A stretch of 64,000 bases of DNA from Catenuloplanes atrovinosus (GTDB taxonomy: Bacteria > Actinomycetota > Actinomycetes > Mycobacteriales > Micromonosporaceae). The position numbers and the translations under genes are program-made. Positions 9,675-18,100 of this stretch are shown in pieces (position 1 is the first letter of the stretch; every line of letters starts with the position of its first letter). The notes beneath the pieces were generated by a model. The model did not search any database. It saw only the letters and a program-made list of their open reading frames with translations, and had not been told where the DNA came from. The stretch covers positions 1,178,001 through 1,242,000 of the forward strand of contig NZ_JAVDYB010000001.1 of assembly GCF_031458235.1 (NCBI RefSeq), written 5' to 3'.

Positions 9675-9747
9675 GCCGACGACGCTAACCCGGCCCGTCG
9701 CCCACCCGCCGGGGCCAGGATGTACCACCCGGGGGCGCAGCCGGCGG

Positions 9748-10935
9748 TCAGGACAGGCGGTAGGTGATCGGCAGGGACTTGAAGCCGCCGATGAACGTGG
9801 TGTCCGTGAGCGCGGCGTCGCCGGCCAGGTTCACCGCGGCGAGGCGGGGGATCAGCGCGCGGAACAGCGTGCGCATCTCCATCCTGGCCAGCGCGGCGCC
9901 GAGGCAGTGGTGCGGCCCGAAGCCGAACGCGAGGTGGCTGCCCGCGTTCGGCCGCGTCACGTCGAACGCGACCGGGTCCGGGAACTTCTTCGGGTCGAGG
10001 TTCGCGGCCGGGTAGGACAGCAGCAGCCAGTCGCCGGCCGCGATCGGGGTGCCGCCGACCTCGGTGTCCGCGGTCGCGGTGCGCATCATGTGCCGCAGCG
10101 GCGAGGCGTACCGGATCATCTCGTCCACCGCGCCGTCGATCAGCTCCGGGTTGCGCCGCAGCCGGTCCAGCTGGTCCGGGTGCGTGATCAGCGCGTGCAG
10201 CCCGCCGGTCAACGCCTTGGCGGTCGACTCGTAGCCCGCGGTCGCCACCATCATGTGGTAGCTGGTCGCCTCCACCTCCGGGATCGGCTCGCCGTGGACC
10301 AGGCCGTTGGAGACCGCGCTGGCCAGGTCGTCGGTCGGGACGGCCCGGCGCGCGGCGGTCAGCGCGTACATGTAGCCGAACATGTTCTGCAGCACCTGCG
10401 CGTCGCCGTCCCGGGCGAAGAAGTCCTGGGTGAGCGCGATGACCCGCGGATACTCCTCCTCCGGCAGGCCCATGATCTCCAGGATCACCTTCAGCGGGTA
10501 CGGCATGGCGACGTCCACCGCGAAGTCGCACCGCCCGTCCAGCTCGGCCAGCCGGTCGAGCGCGTCCTGGGCGAGCCGGTCCAGCCGCGTCTGGAGCCGG
10601 GCCAGGCTCCCGGGCCGGAACCAGTCGTTGCCGAGGCGCCGGTACGCCGCGTGGTCCGCGCCGTCCATGTGGATCAGCGTGCGCGGCGCCGGTCCCGCCT
10701 CGCGCTGCGCCCGCAGGTCCGCCTGGTTGATCAGCCACGGCTGCGGCGCGTTCTGGAACAGCTCCGGCCGCCGTTCGACCTCCATGACCTCCTCGTGCCC
10801 GATCACCGCCCAGAACGGGTCGAACCCGTCCGCCGTGATCCGGTGGATCGGTGACCGCATGCGCAGCTCCGCCACCTCCCGATGCCAGGCGTACATGTCC
10901 GTGTAGCGGTCGGGATCGGTGAAGACGGTGGTCAC
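9748..10935 (-). CDS. Cytochrome P450
   Basis: A 395-residue soluble bacterial P450 monooxygenase. The heme-ligand loop FGFGPHHCLGAALAR carries the axial Cys. The I-helix reads TAGYESTAKAL, matching the A-G-x-[DE]-[ST] oxygen-activation pattern. The K-helix ExxR is present (EMIR), and the C-terminal loop (FIGGFKSLPITY) is typical. No membrane anchor is present, and no ferredoxin or reductase gene is adjacent. The start is GTG (VTTVF). It has the same orientation as the downstream SnoaL-like gene with a ~70-base gap. The substrate is unknown. Confidence 0.93.
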   Translation of the reverse strand: MTTVFTDPDRYTDMYAWHREVAELRMRSPIHRITADGFDPFWAVIGHEEVMEVERRPELFQNAPQPWLINQADLRAQREAGPAPRTLIHMDGADHAAYRRLGNDWFRPGSLARLQTRLDRLAQDALDRLAELDGRCDFAVDVAMPYPLKVILEIMGLPEEEYPRVIALTQDFFARDGDAQVLQNMFGYMYALTAARRAVPTDDLASAVSNGLVHGEPIPEVEATSYHMMVATAGYESTAKALTGGLHALITHPDQLDRLRRNPELIDGAVDEMIRYASPLRHMMRTATADTEVGGTPIAAGDWLLLSYPAANLDPKKFPDPVAFDVTRPNAGSHLAFGFGPHHCLGAALARMEMRTLFRALIPRLAAVNLAGDAALTDTTFIGGFKSLPITYRLS

Positions 10936-11040
10936 GTGGCCCCCAGCGAGGATCAGCTGTCACGATACGGACGAATCCTCGCGGCCGGTGCGAACAACTA
11001 CAATTCTTGACTGTCCACTCAGGAACCGCTAAGGGGCGAC

Positions 11041-11706
11041 TCAGTCGATCACGAATTGGTCGAGGTCGACGGAGGAGTGGGTGGCGTGGAAGAAGCGGAT
11101 CTCGGTGTCGCCGACCGGCAGGTCGATCGGGATGGTGACGGTGGCCGGGTCGATCCAGCTGTCCTTGCCGGCCAGCGAGAGCGAGACCTTGTCGCCGTTG
11201 TTGACGATGACGTCCAGCGGGCGCGGGCCGCCGCCGCAGGTGTAGTAGATGGTCAGCTGCCGCCGGCCGGCCACCGGCACGCCACGCACGTGCACGGTCA
11301 GCGCCTGCCCCTGCCCCAGGTACTGGATGCGGCTGCCGGACGCGCAGGTCGGGCACTCGGTCGCCTCCACCCGGAAGCGCTCGTTGGCCGGATCGGTCGC
11401 CGCGATCCTGATGGTCCGGAACGTGGGCGGCGCCGGGGAGGACGGCGCGGCGGAGGACGGCGAGGGCGGCGTGGACGGCGACGGGGACGGTGACGGCGTG
11501 GGGGAGCGGCCGAACCCGTCCTCGGCCGACGGGCTGGGCGACGGTGACGGTGACGACGGCACCGCCGCGGGCGCGGACGGCGTCGTGACCGAAGCATCAA
11601 GATCAAGATCAGGGTCGGAGACCAGCGCCGGTACGGCCAGCGTGGTCGCCAGCACGGCCGCGGCGAGCGACCCGATCGACCACCAGCTGCGCCCCGCCAC
11701 GCTCAT
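11041..11706 (-). CDS. Secreted or membrane-anchored protein with Pro/Ser linker and beta-domain
   Basis: About 221 residues. An N-terminal signal or anchor (WWSIGSLAAAVLATTLAVPAL) is followed by a ~55-residue low-complexity Ser/Pro linker (PSPSPSPS repeats) and a ~120-residue C-terminal beta-domain. The domain contains the cysteine pair CPTC and another Cys in YYTCGGG, and ends VGDTEIRFFHATHSSVDLDQFVID. That ending resembles carbohydrate-binding CBM6/35-type folds, which close on a D-x-D strand; this is inference. The start is the ATG overlapping the response-regulator stop (ATGA); a GTG six bases upstream is possible. As the third coupled gene of a kinase/regulator operon, it may be the sensor's extracytoplasmic partner or the operon's output. 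Confidence 0.78.
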   Translation of the reverse strand: MSVAGRSWWSIGSLAAAVLATTLAVPALVSDPDLDLDASVTTPSAPAAVPSSPSPSPSPSAEDGFGRSPTPSPSPSPSTPPSPSSAAPSSPAPPTFRTIRIAATDPANERFRVEATECPTCASGSRIQYLGQGQALTVHVRGVPVAGRRQLTIYYTCGGGPRPLDVIVNNGDKVSLSLAGKDSWIDPATVTIPIDLPVGDTEIRFFHATHSSVDLDQFVID

Positions 11707-12362
11707 CGCCACCCCTGCCAGCGCGCCACGGCCTCGGTCCGGTTGGTCACGCCCAGCTTCGCGAACAGCTTGTTCAGGTGGTTCTTCACGGTCTTCTCGC
11801 TGACCGCGAGCCGCTGCCCGATCGCCGCGTTCGACAGCCCGCCGGCCAGCAGCGTCATCACCTCACGCTCCCGTACCGTCAGCTGGAAACCGTTCCGGGC
11901 CGCGCGCTGCCGCTCCGCGCGCGCCGCGGCCTCCTGCTCCCGGGCGAAGGCCTCGCGCATCGCGCTGGCCGCGATGGACGCGGCGGTGGGCGTCAGCCAG
12001 CCCTGACCGGCCGCGACCGCGTGCACCGCGCGCAGCAGGTCCGGCGGGTCGAACTGGCCGTAGACCAGGTAGCCGCGGGCGCCGCCGCGCAGCATCGGCG
12101 CGATCAGCTCCGGCTCCGCCGAACCGGTCAGGACCAGCACGTTCGACTGCCGGGAGATGTCCGTGATGACGGAGAGGCCGTCCGCGACCGGCATGCGGTA
12201 GTCGAGCAGCGTGACGCGCGGCCGGTGCCGGATCACGGCCTGCAGCCCGGCGCGGCCGTTGCCGGCCTCGGCCACCACCGCGACCGTGCCGTCCGACTCC
12301 AGCAGCGGGCGCAGCGTCGCCCGTACCGTCGGATTGTCGTCCACGATGACCACCGTGATCAT
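11703..12362 (-). CDS. NarL/LuxR-family response regulator
   Basis: A 219-residue regulator with receiver domain (residues 1-120) and LuxR-type helix-turn-helix (residues ~155-215, TVREREVMTLLAGGLSNAAI and VSEKTVKNHLNKLFAKLGV). The acidic pair D8-D9 and phospho-acceptor D54 (LLDYRMP) are present. The near-invariant Lys after beta-5 is replaced by Tyr101 (GYLVYGQ), a substitution expected to weaken or alter phosphorylation-driven switching. Its start codon overlaps the stop of the kinase gene (ATGA) and its stop overlaps the secreted-protein start, so all three genes are translationally coupled. Confidence 0.92.
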   Translation of the reverse strand: MITVVIVDDNPTVRATLRPLLESDGTVAVVAEAGNGRAGLQAVIRHRPRVTLLDYRMPVADGLSVITDISRQSNVLVLTGSAEPELIAPMLRGGARGYLVYGQFDPPDLLRAVHAVAAGQGWLTPTAASIAASAMREAFAREQEAAARAERQRAARNGFQLTVREREVMTLLAGGLSNAAIGQRLAVSEKTVKNHLNKLFAKLGVTNRTEAVARWQGWR

Positions 12363-13555
12363 GTCGTGGATCCTGCCAGTGGCACCTGGACGTGCACGCT
12401 GGTGCCCCGGCCCGGCCGGGTGACCACCTCCAGGCCGCCGCCGATCGTCCGGGCCCGCTCGGCCATGCCGACGATCCCGTGATGCCCGAGATCCTGCAGC
12501 GTGAGCAGGTCGGCCGGCATGGTGAACCCGTCGCCGTCGTCGCGCACCGTGAGCGTCACCGCGCGCCCGCGCCGGGTCAGCGCCAGCGTGACCGTGACCC
12601 GGCCGGCGTTCGCGTGCCGCTCGATGTTGGTCAGCGCCTCGTGCGCGATCCGGGTCAGCTCGTAGCGGACCGGCACCGGCAGGTCGGTCACGTGCACCTG
12701 CGCGCTGGTGTCGATGCCGGTCCGGGCGGAGAACCGGCCGCAGAGCCGGTCCAGCGTCACCTCCAGCGCCTCGTCCGGCGAGTCCAGGCGCAGGCCCTCC
12801 AGCAGCTCACGGGCCTGGAGGCTGGCCGCGGCGGCGCCCTCGGAGATCGCACCGGCGAGCTGCTCGGCCAGCGCGGGCTGCCGGCGGACCGAGCCGGGCA
12901 GCGCGACCGCGGCCAGCGACATGCCGCGCAGCGTCTTCGCCACCGAGTCGTGCAGCTCGCGGGCGAGCCGGGCGCGTTCCAGCGCGGCCGCGTCGCGCTG
13001 CGCGATCGCCACCCGCATCACGTTCAGCCGCATCTGCCGGATCAGCGCGCGGGCCGCGATCGCGGCGGCCACCCCGGCCAGCACGCCCGCCACCGGCGCC
13101 GCGACCAGGTAGACCGCGACCGCGGCGTCCGGCCGGGTCTCGCGCAGGATGGTCACGCAGACCGCGTACCCCTGCGCCGCCTGCGCCGTCCACAGCGGCC
13201 ACGCGGCGGCGCCGAGCAGCACGCCGGCCAGCGCGGCGGACCCGGCCGCGTGCACGAAGTAGGGCACGCCGCCGCGGCTGAGTGCCAGCACCGCGAACAG
13301 CAGCACCGCCTCCGCGGCCAGGATCGCGACCGGATGCGCGACCACGCGCGGCCACCGGGTGAGCACCGCGATCTGCGCGGCGGACGCCACCACCAGCACC
13401 ACGATCAGAACCACCAGCCGGTATGGACGATCGTCCGCGACCGCCAGCCCGGCCGCGGCGGTGGCCACCGTCACCAGCGCCCGGCCCAGCAGAACGGCGC
13501 GTCCGAGCGCCGCCGCGACGACGGGCTCGACGCGGCCGTCAGCGGTTTCGGTCAA
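12359..13555 (-). CDS. Sensor histidine kinase of the NarL-partner (HisKA_3) type
   Basis: A 398-residue membrane kinase. Residues ~15-170 contain five to six hydrophobic segments with little extracytoplasmic loop, suggesting intramembrane or membrane-state sensing. The HisKA_3 motif is RLARELHDSVAKTLRG with His202. The HATPase part shows HEALTNIERHA (N-box), DDGDGF (G1) and GHHGIVGMAERA (G2). It is the first gene of a three-gene coupled operon with the response regulator and a secreted beta-domain protein. It is transcribed away from the CBM6-DUF1996 gene across a 182-base gap. Confidence 0.92.
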   Translation of the reverse strand: MTETADGRVEPVVAAALGRAVLLGRALVTVATAAAGLAVADDRPYRLVVLIVVLVVASAAQIAVLTRWPRVVAHPVAILAAEAVLLFAVLALSRGGVPYFVHAAGSAALAGVLLGAAAWPLWTAQAAQGYAVCVTILRETRPDAAVAVYLVAAPVAGVLAGVAAAIAARALIRQMRLNVMRVAIAQRDAAALERARLARELHDSVAKTLRGMSLAAVALPGSVRRQPALAEQLAGAISEGAAAASLQARELLEGLRLDSPDEALEVTLDRLCGRFSARTGIDTSAQVHVTDLPVPVRYELTRIAHEALTNIERHANAGRVTVTLALTRRGRAVTLTVRDDGDGFTMPADLLTLQDLGHHGIVGMAERARTIGGGLEVVTRPGRGTSVHVQVPLAGSTT

Positions 13556-13737
13556 CGGTGCGGCCCTCGCCTGGTGAAGGAGAACGGCCCTGGCGGGCGG
13601 CCCACACAGTAACCGAAATCGGGTCGGGGCGGGAAGTTTCCGGTTCTGGGCCTTTAGGCCTACCTCGGCGCGGCGGGGGAGCGCTTACCGTACCGGCGGC
13701 CCTGAGGGCCTATGCCAGCTTTTATGGGGAGTGACCC
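13556..13737 (+). promoter_or_regulatory. Divergent intergenic region between kinase operon and secreted protein gene
   Basis: 182 bases between divergent genes must hold both promoters. Near-repeats of GGGCCT/AGGCCT occur around 13650 and 13705. GGGGAG precedes the GTG start at 13738. I cannot assign -10/-35 boxes with confidence. Confidence 0.4.
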
Positions 13738-15282
13738 GTGTCGTACACGTTTACGAAGTTCCGTGAGGCGGACGAGCGGCCGCGCACGCGGTTCGGCCGC
13801 CTGGGCCGGTGGGTGCGCGGCCACCGCACGCTGGCCGCGACCGCCGCCGGCATCACGCTCGTCGCGGCCGGTGCCGCGGTCGCCGGCGGCCCGCTGGCCG
13901 GCGCCGCCACCAACGGCGAGCCCGCCCCGGCCGGCGCGGTCCGCGCCGCCGCGTTCACCGCGCAGTCCGGCGCGCAGACCGAGGGCACCAGCGACGCCGG
14001 CGGCGGCCAGAACGTCGGCTGGCTCGCCGCCGGCGACTGGCTGCGGTACAACGGCGTCGATCTCGGCGCCGCGGGCACGCTCACCACGTCGCTGCGGATC
14101 GCGGCCGCGTACCAGGACCGCCCCGGCAGCGTCGAGGTCCGCGTCGACTCCGCCACCGGCCCGGTCGTCGCCACCGTCCCGGTCACCGCGACCGGCGGGT
14201 GGCAGAGCTGGAAGACGGTCACCGCGACCGGCACCTCGCCCGGCGGCAAGCACGACGTGTTCCTGCTGATCAAGAGCGACCAGAAGCAGGACTTCGTCAA
14301 CCTGAACTGGTTCGCGTTCGCCGGAGCCGGCACCGGCGCCACCCCGTCCGCGACCCGGCCGGCCACGCCGACGACCGGTGCGCCCGCGCCGTCCGCCTCG
14401 ACGTCCACGCCCGCGCAGCCCGCGCCGGCCACCGGCTGGATCCCGGTGGACCAGGCCGCGTGGCAGGCGCAGCTCGACGCGTTCGCCACCACCGTGCCGC
14501 AGGCGCCGCCGCCCGGCCGAGGCCGCAACCCCGAGTTCAACGCGACCTGTACGTACAGCCACTCGGCGCCGGACGACCCGATCGTCTTCCCCGGCATCGC
14601 GGGCGCGTCGCACATGCACTCGTTCTTCGGCAACCGGTCGACCAACGCGAAGACCACCACCGAGAGCCTGTTCTCGATGACGGACACCACCTGCGAGCCG
14701 GTCGAGGACCACTCCGCGTACTGGATGCCGACGCTCTACGTCGACGGCAAGGAAGTCCAGTCGAACATGTTCATCGTCTACTACGGCTCGCTGATGAAGG
14801 ACACCACCGGAGTCATGCCGATGCCCAACGGCATGCGCATGCTCCAGGGCGACGCGAAGCGGCAGGTCAACACGCCGGTCGGCGCGCAGAACCAGTTCTA
14901 CTGCTCCGGCGGCCCGCTGGACGGCGTGGGCCGCAGCGCGGACGGCAACTTCCCGATCTGCGGCGACGGCGGCACCGTGCACTTCACCATGCGGTTCCCG
15001 GACTGCTGGGACGGCAAGCACGTGGACAGCCCGAACCACAAGGACCACGTCACGAACGGCTTCAACGACGCCTGCCCGCCGAGCCACCCGGTCAAGATCC
15101 CGGCCGTGACGCTGTCCATCTACTTCCCGACCGCGGGCGGCAAGGACATGAAGCTCTCGTCCGGGCTCGCCTCCTCGATGCACGCGGACGGCTTCTTCGC
15201 CTGGGACGTGCAGGCGATGAACCAGCGCGTCAAGAACTGCGTGCACCAGGCCGTCGCCTGCAAGAGCAACGGCGATTTCTGA
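13738..15282 (+). CDS. Secreted protein with CBM6-like and DUF1996 domains
   Basis: A 514-residue exported protein. A basic N-terminus and hydrophobic stretch (residues ~30-58, ending near AAT) act as signal or anchor. Residues ~70-200 form a CBM6-type carbohydrate-binding module: DAGGGQNVGWLAAGDWLRYN, the TGGWQSWKTV strand and the final NLNWFAFAG. A Thr/Pro/Ala linker follows. Residues ~255-505 are a DUF1996 domain, with conserved His-rich motifs (ASHMHSFFGN), DHSAYWMPTLY, CSGG and MRFPDCWDG. DUF1996 proteins are secreted by fungi and actinomycetes; their activity is not established. A role in binding or modifying polysaccharide is likely. The GTG start follows GGGGAG; a strong terminator hairpin lies 16 bases after the stop. 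Confidence 0.92.
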   Translation: MSYTFTKFREADERPRTRFGRLGRWVRGHRTLAATAAGITLVAAGAAVAGGPLAGAATNGEPAPAGAVRAAAFTAQSGAQTEGTSDAGGGQNVGWLAAGDWLRYNGVDLGAAGTLTTSLRIAAAYQDRPGSVEVRVDSATGPVVATVPVTATGGWQSWKTVTATGTSPGGKHDVFLLIKSDQKQDFVNLNWFAFAGAGTGATPSATRPATPTTGAPAPSASTSTPAQPAPATGWIPVDQAAWQAQLDAFATTVPQAPPPGRGRNPEFNATCTYSHSAPDDPIVFPGIAGASHMHSFFGNRSTNAKTTTESLFSMTDTTCEPVEDHSAYWMPTLYVDGKEVQSNMFIVYYGSLMKDTTGVMPMPNGMRMLQGDAKRQVNTPVGAQNQFYCSGGPLDGVGRSADGNFPICGDGGTVHFTMRFPDCWDGKHVDSPNHKDHVTNGFNDACPPSHPVKIPAVTLSIYFPTAGGKDMKLSSGLASSMHADGFFAWDVQAMNQRVKNCVHQAVACKSNGDF

Positions 15283-15298
15283 CCATCCCCGGGTACGA

Positions 15299-15329
15299 GG
15301 CCGGCCGGCGCACCACGCGCCGGCCGGCC
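15299..15329 (+). terminator. Hairpin terminator after the DUF1996 gene
   Basis: A perfect 13-bp inverted repeat (15299-15311 and 15317-15329) with a five-base loop, followed by CTTCCTGCGTT, 17 bases after the stop codon. Confidence 0.8.
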
Positions 15330-15419
15330 CTTCCTGCGTTACATCCCACATGACCCGAATTTCCGTGAACGATCGCGCTTCCCATCTCGTTTGCAAGTCA
15401 CGCCCGGCGGGCGCCAGGC

Positions 15420-15499
15420 ATGAGCGAGCGCGCGAGTGAGTCATCGGCTCAGCGCCGGCCACACGGACACCGCGGCCTGGTGGACGGTCCGGCATGAGC
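15420..15499 (+). repeat. Dispersed ~80-bp intergenic repeat, copy A
   Basis: 80 bases bounded by two ATGAGC(G) motifs 74 bases apart, aligning without gaps to 29477-29556 at about 59/80 positions. The second ATGAGC coincides with a possible start codon at 15494. Confidence 0.55.
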
Positions 15500-15520
15500 G
15501 AGCGGTACGGGAGGGGACAC

Positions 15521-18100
15521 ATGCAGCGACGGCGGACGGCGGCGGGACGCGAGGAGCAGCTCGCCGCGCTCGGCACCGCGCGTCAGGAAGCCGCGGCCGG
15601 CGGGCGGTTCGTGCTGGTCACCGGCGAGGCCGGCAGCGGGCGCAGCACGCTGCTCGACGCCGCCGCGGACGCCTGGGCGGCCGAGGGCGCCGTGGTCCTG
15701 CGCGTGCCCCACCCGGACGGGGACGACTCCGCCGCCGGGTACGCCGCGCTCCTGCACGCGGTCCGCGAGCAGTACGAGCGGCTCGCCGACCCGCAGCTCG
15801 CCGGCCTGCTCAGCGCGATCGGCCGGCTCACCTCCGCCGGTGCACCGGACGGCCACCTCGCCACGCTCGCACAGGAGACCTCCGCCGCGTTCGGGCTGAT
15901 CGGCCGCCGGGTGCCCACCGTCGTGATCGCGGACGACGCGGACGACGCGCCCGGCCTGACCGCCGCGCTCGCCGCCGCGGTCCGGGACGGCTGCCTGGTC
16001 GCCGCGTCCGCCCGCGCCGCCGAGGGCCGGCTCGCCGCGCTGGCCGGCACGGTCGTGCCGCTGCCGCCGCTGCCCGCCGCCGCGATCCGCGAGATGCTCT
16101 GCCAGCGGCACGGCGCACCGCTCGACGAGGCGGTGCTGCCCGCGCTGCGCGGCGCGCTCGGCTCGCTGGCCGGCCACCCCGCCACCGTGCTGCAGACCGC
16201 GGACGCGCTGGTCCGCACCGGCCGGCTGCGCGTCGTCCGCGGGCACCTCTGCCTGGTCGACCCGCTCGCCCCGATCGCGCTGCCGGCCGAGCACCCGATC
16301 GTCGTCGCGCTGCACGCGCGCGGCCCGGTCGCGGTCCGGCTCGCCACCATGGCCGCGGTCACCCGCTTCGGCCTCGACGACCTGGAACTCTTCGCCGACG
16401 CCACGCTCGGCCGGCTGGATCGGTACGGCTGGGTGCTGGACGCGCTGGCCGCGGACGGCACGCTGGTCGCCACGCCGCAGGGCAGCTTCCGGCCGCGGAG
16501 CGCGGCGCTGGCGGCCCGGCTGGTCGAGGACGCGGGCCCGGCCGCGGCGGCCCGGCTGCACCGTGCGTACGCGGCCGCGATGTTCCGCCGGGCCGGCGCG
16601 GGCGTCCCCGCCGACCAGGCCACGCTGGCCGACCACGTCACCTCCGCCGGCGTGGCGATGCCGACCGACCGCGGCACCGGCGTGAGCCTCGCCGCCACCG
16701 CGGCCGCGGCCACCGACCGCGAGCCGGACCGCGCCGCCGACTGGCTGCGCGCCGCGCTCTGGCACACCGGCGGCGGTCGCGCGGCCGACGACATCCTGGC
16801 CCGGCTGCTGCGCCTGCTGGTGCGTACCGGCCGGTTCGGGCAGCTCGCCGAGGTGGTGCAGGCGGCCGGACCGGCCGCGCACCGCGGCGGCGACCTGGCC
16901 GCGGCCGCCGCGCTCGCCGCGCTGCACACCGGCACGCCGGTGCCCGGCGACGCCACCGGACCGCTCGCCCTCGCGCACGGCTGGCTCACCGGCGCGCCCT
17001 GCCCGGCGACCGTGACGACGTCGTCGACGCTGGTCACGGCGGACGAGTTCACCCGCGCCGCGCACGCGGCCGGCGCCGGCACGGACGCGGACGACCTGCT
17101 CGTCGCCGGTACGCACGGCGACCTCGCGGAGATCCTCCGGCTGGTGCTGGGCGAGCAGCGGTACGGCGTACCCGCGGACGGCCCGCTCGCCGCGTACCAC
17201 CGGCTGCACCTGGCGTACGCGCGCGGCGACCTGCCCGGCCTGCTCTCCGCCGCCCGCTCGGCGGACCTGACCGGCGGCGACGCCCCGGCCGTGCGCCGCC
17301 TGGCCCGGCTGTGGGGCGCGGAGGCGCTCGGCCTGCAGGGCCGCCCGGACGAGGCCGCGTCCTGGATCGCCTCCGTCCCGGACGAGGCGCCCTACGCGGC
17401 GCTGCGCTGGTGGGCGGCGAACGGCCCGGTGGGCGAGCCGCAGAGCGCGGGCGACGCGGCGGACCGGCTCGCCGCCGCGCACACCGCGCTCGCGCGCCAG
17501 CTCGCGCACGGCAGCCGGATCGGCACCGAGCAGCTGGTGGTCCGCGCCACCGTGCTCGCGGTCCGGTTCGGCCTGTCCGCGGAGGCCGCCGCGTGGCGGG
17601 AGGTGGCCGAGGCGCCGGGGCGGTGCAGCACCGAGACCGCGCTGGTGGTCCGCGCGCTCGCCACCGCGGACGCCGCCGCCGCGGACCGCGCGGCCGAGCT
17701 GCTGCGCGCCCGCGACCACCGGTGCACGCTCGCCCAGGCCGGCATCGCGCTCGCCCGGGTGTCCGCCGAGCCGCGCCGCCGGCTGCTGGAGGCGCAGTCC
17801 GCAGCGGACGCGATCGGCTCGCCCTGGCTACGCTCCGCGGTCACCGCCGCCATGCGCGAGCACGGCGTGCGCCGGCCCCGGTCCCGGTCCACACAGGACG
17901 CGTTCAGCGCGGTCGAGATGCAGATCATCGAGCTGATCCGGCGCGGCCGTACCAACCGGCAGATCGCCGTGCAGGTGCGGATGAGCGAGAAGACCATCGA
18001 GAACTACCTGACCCGGCTGTTCGCGCGCACCGGCTGCCGGTCCCGGGTGGAGCTGGCCGCGGCCAGCCTCACCCCGGACTTCCTCGGCGCATCGTCGTGA
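15521..18100 (+). CDS. LAL-type LuxR-family transcriptional regulator (first of a pair)
   Basis: A ~859-residue ATPase-regulator. The N-terminal P-loop is GEAGSGRST at about residue 45, with Arg where Walker A usually has Lys. A Walker-B-like strand (VVIADDADDA) follows, then a long helical repeat-rich middle. The C-terminal LuxR helix-turn-helix is FSAVEMQIIELIRRG, TNRQIAVQVRMSEKTIENYL. The start is set at the second ATG (MQRRR) because GGGAGGGG stands five bases before it; an in-frame ATG at 15494 lies inside the dispersed repeat and lacks such a site. It overlaps the next regulator by four bases (GTGA). Targets are unknown. Confidence 0.88.
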   Translation: MQRRRTAAGREEQLAALGTARQEAAAGGRFVLVTGEAGSGRSTLLDAAADAWAAEGAVVLRVPHPDGDDSAAGYAALLHAVREQYERLADPQLAGLLSAIGRLTSAGAPDGHLATLAQETSAAFGLIGRRVPTVVIADDADDAPGLTAALAAAVRDGCLVAASARAAEGRLAALAGTVVPLPPLPAAAIREMLCQRHGAPLDEAVLPALRGALGSLAGHPATVLQTADALVRTGRLRVVRGHLCLVDPLAPIALPAEHPIVVALHARGPVAVRLATMAAVTRFGLDDLELFADATLGRLDRYGWVLDALAADGTLVATPQGSFRPRSAALAARLVEDAGPAAAARLHRAYAAAMFRRAGAGVPADQATLADHVTSAGVAMPTDRGTGVSLAATAAAATDREPDRAADWLRAALWHTGGGRAADDILARLLRLLVRTGRFGQLAEVVQAAGPAAHRGGDLAAAAALAALHTGTPVPGDATGPLALAHGWLTGAPCPATVTTSSTLVTADEFTRAAHAAGAGTDADDLLVAGTHGDLAEILRLVLGEQRYGVPADGPLAAYHRLHLAYARGDLPGLLSAARSADLTGGDAPAVRRLARLWGAEALGLQGRPDEAASWIASVPDEAPYAALRWWAANGPVGEPQSAGDAADRLAAAHTALARQLAHGSRIGTEQLVVRATVLAVRFGLSAEAAAWREVAEAPGRCSTETALVVRALATADAAAADRAAELLRARDHRCTLAQAGIALARVSAEPRRRLLEAQSAADAIGSPWLRSAVTAAMREHGVRRPRSRSTQDAFSAVEMQIIELIRRGRTNRQIAVQVRMSEKTIENYLTRLFARTGCRSRVELAAASLTPDFLGASS

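Noticed and set aside
9675-9728. Longer start for the SnoaL-like gene
   Set aside because: The 18 extra residues are Gly/Pro-rich and not part of the NTF2 fold; the internal ATG fits the family better.
15436-18096. Upstream extension of the second LAL gene through the first
   Set aside because: The Arg/Ala-rich sequence overlaps the first LAL gene in another frame. The true gene begins at the GTG at 18097, where the sequence becomes LAL-like.
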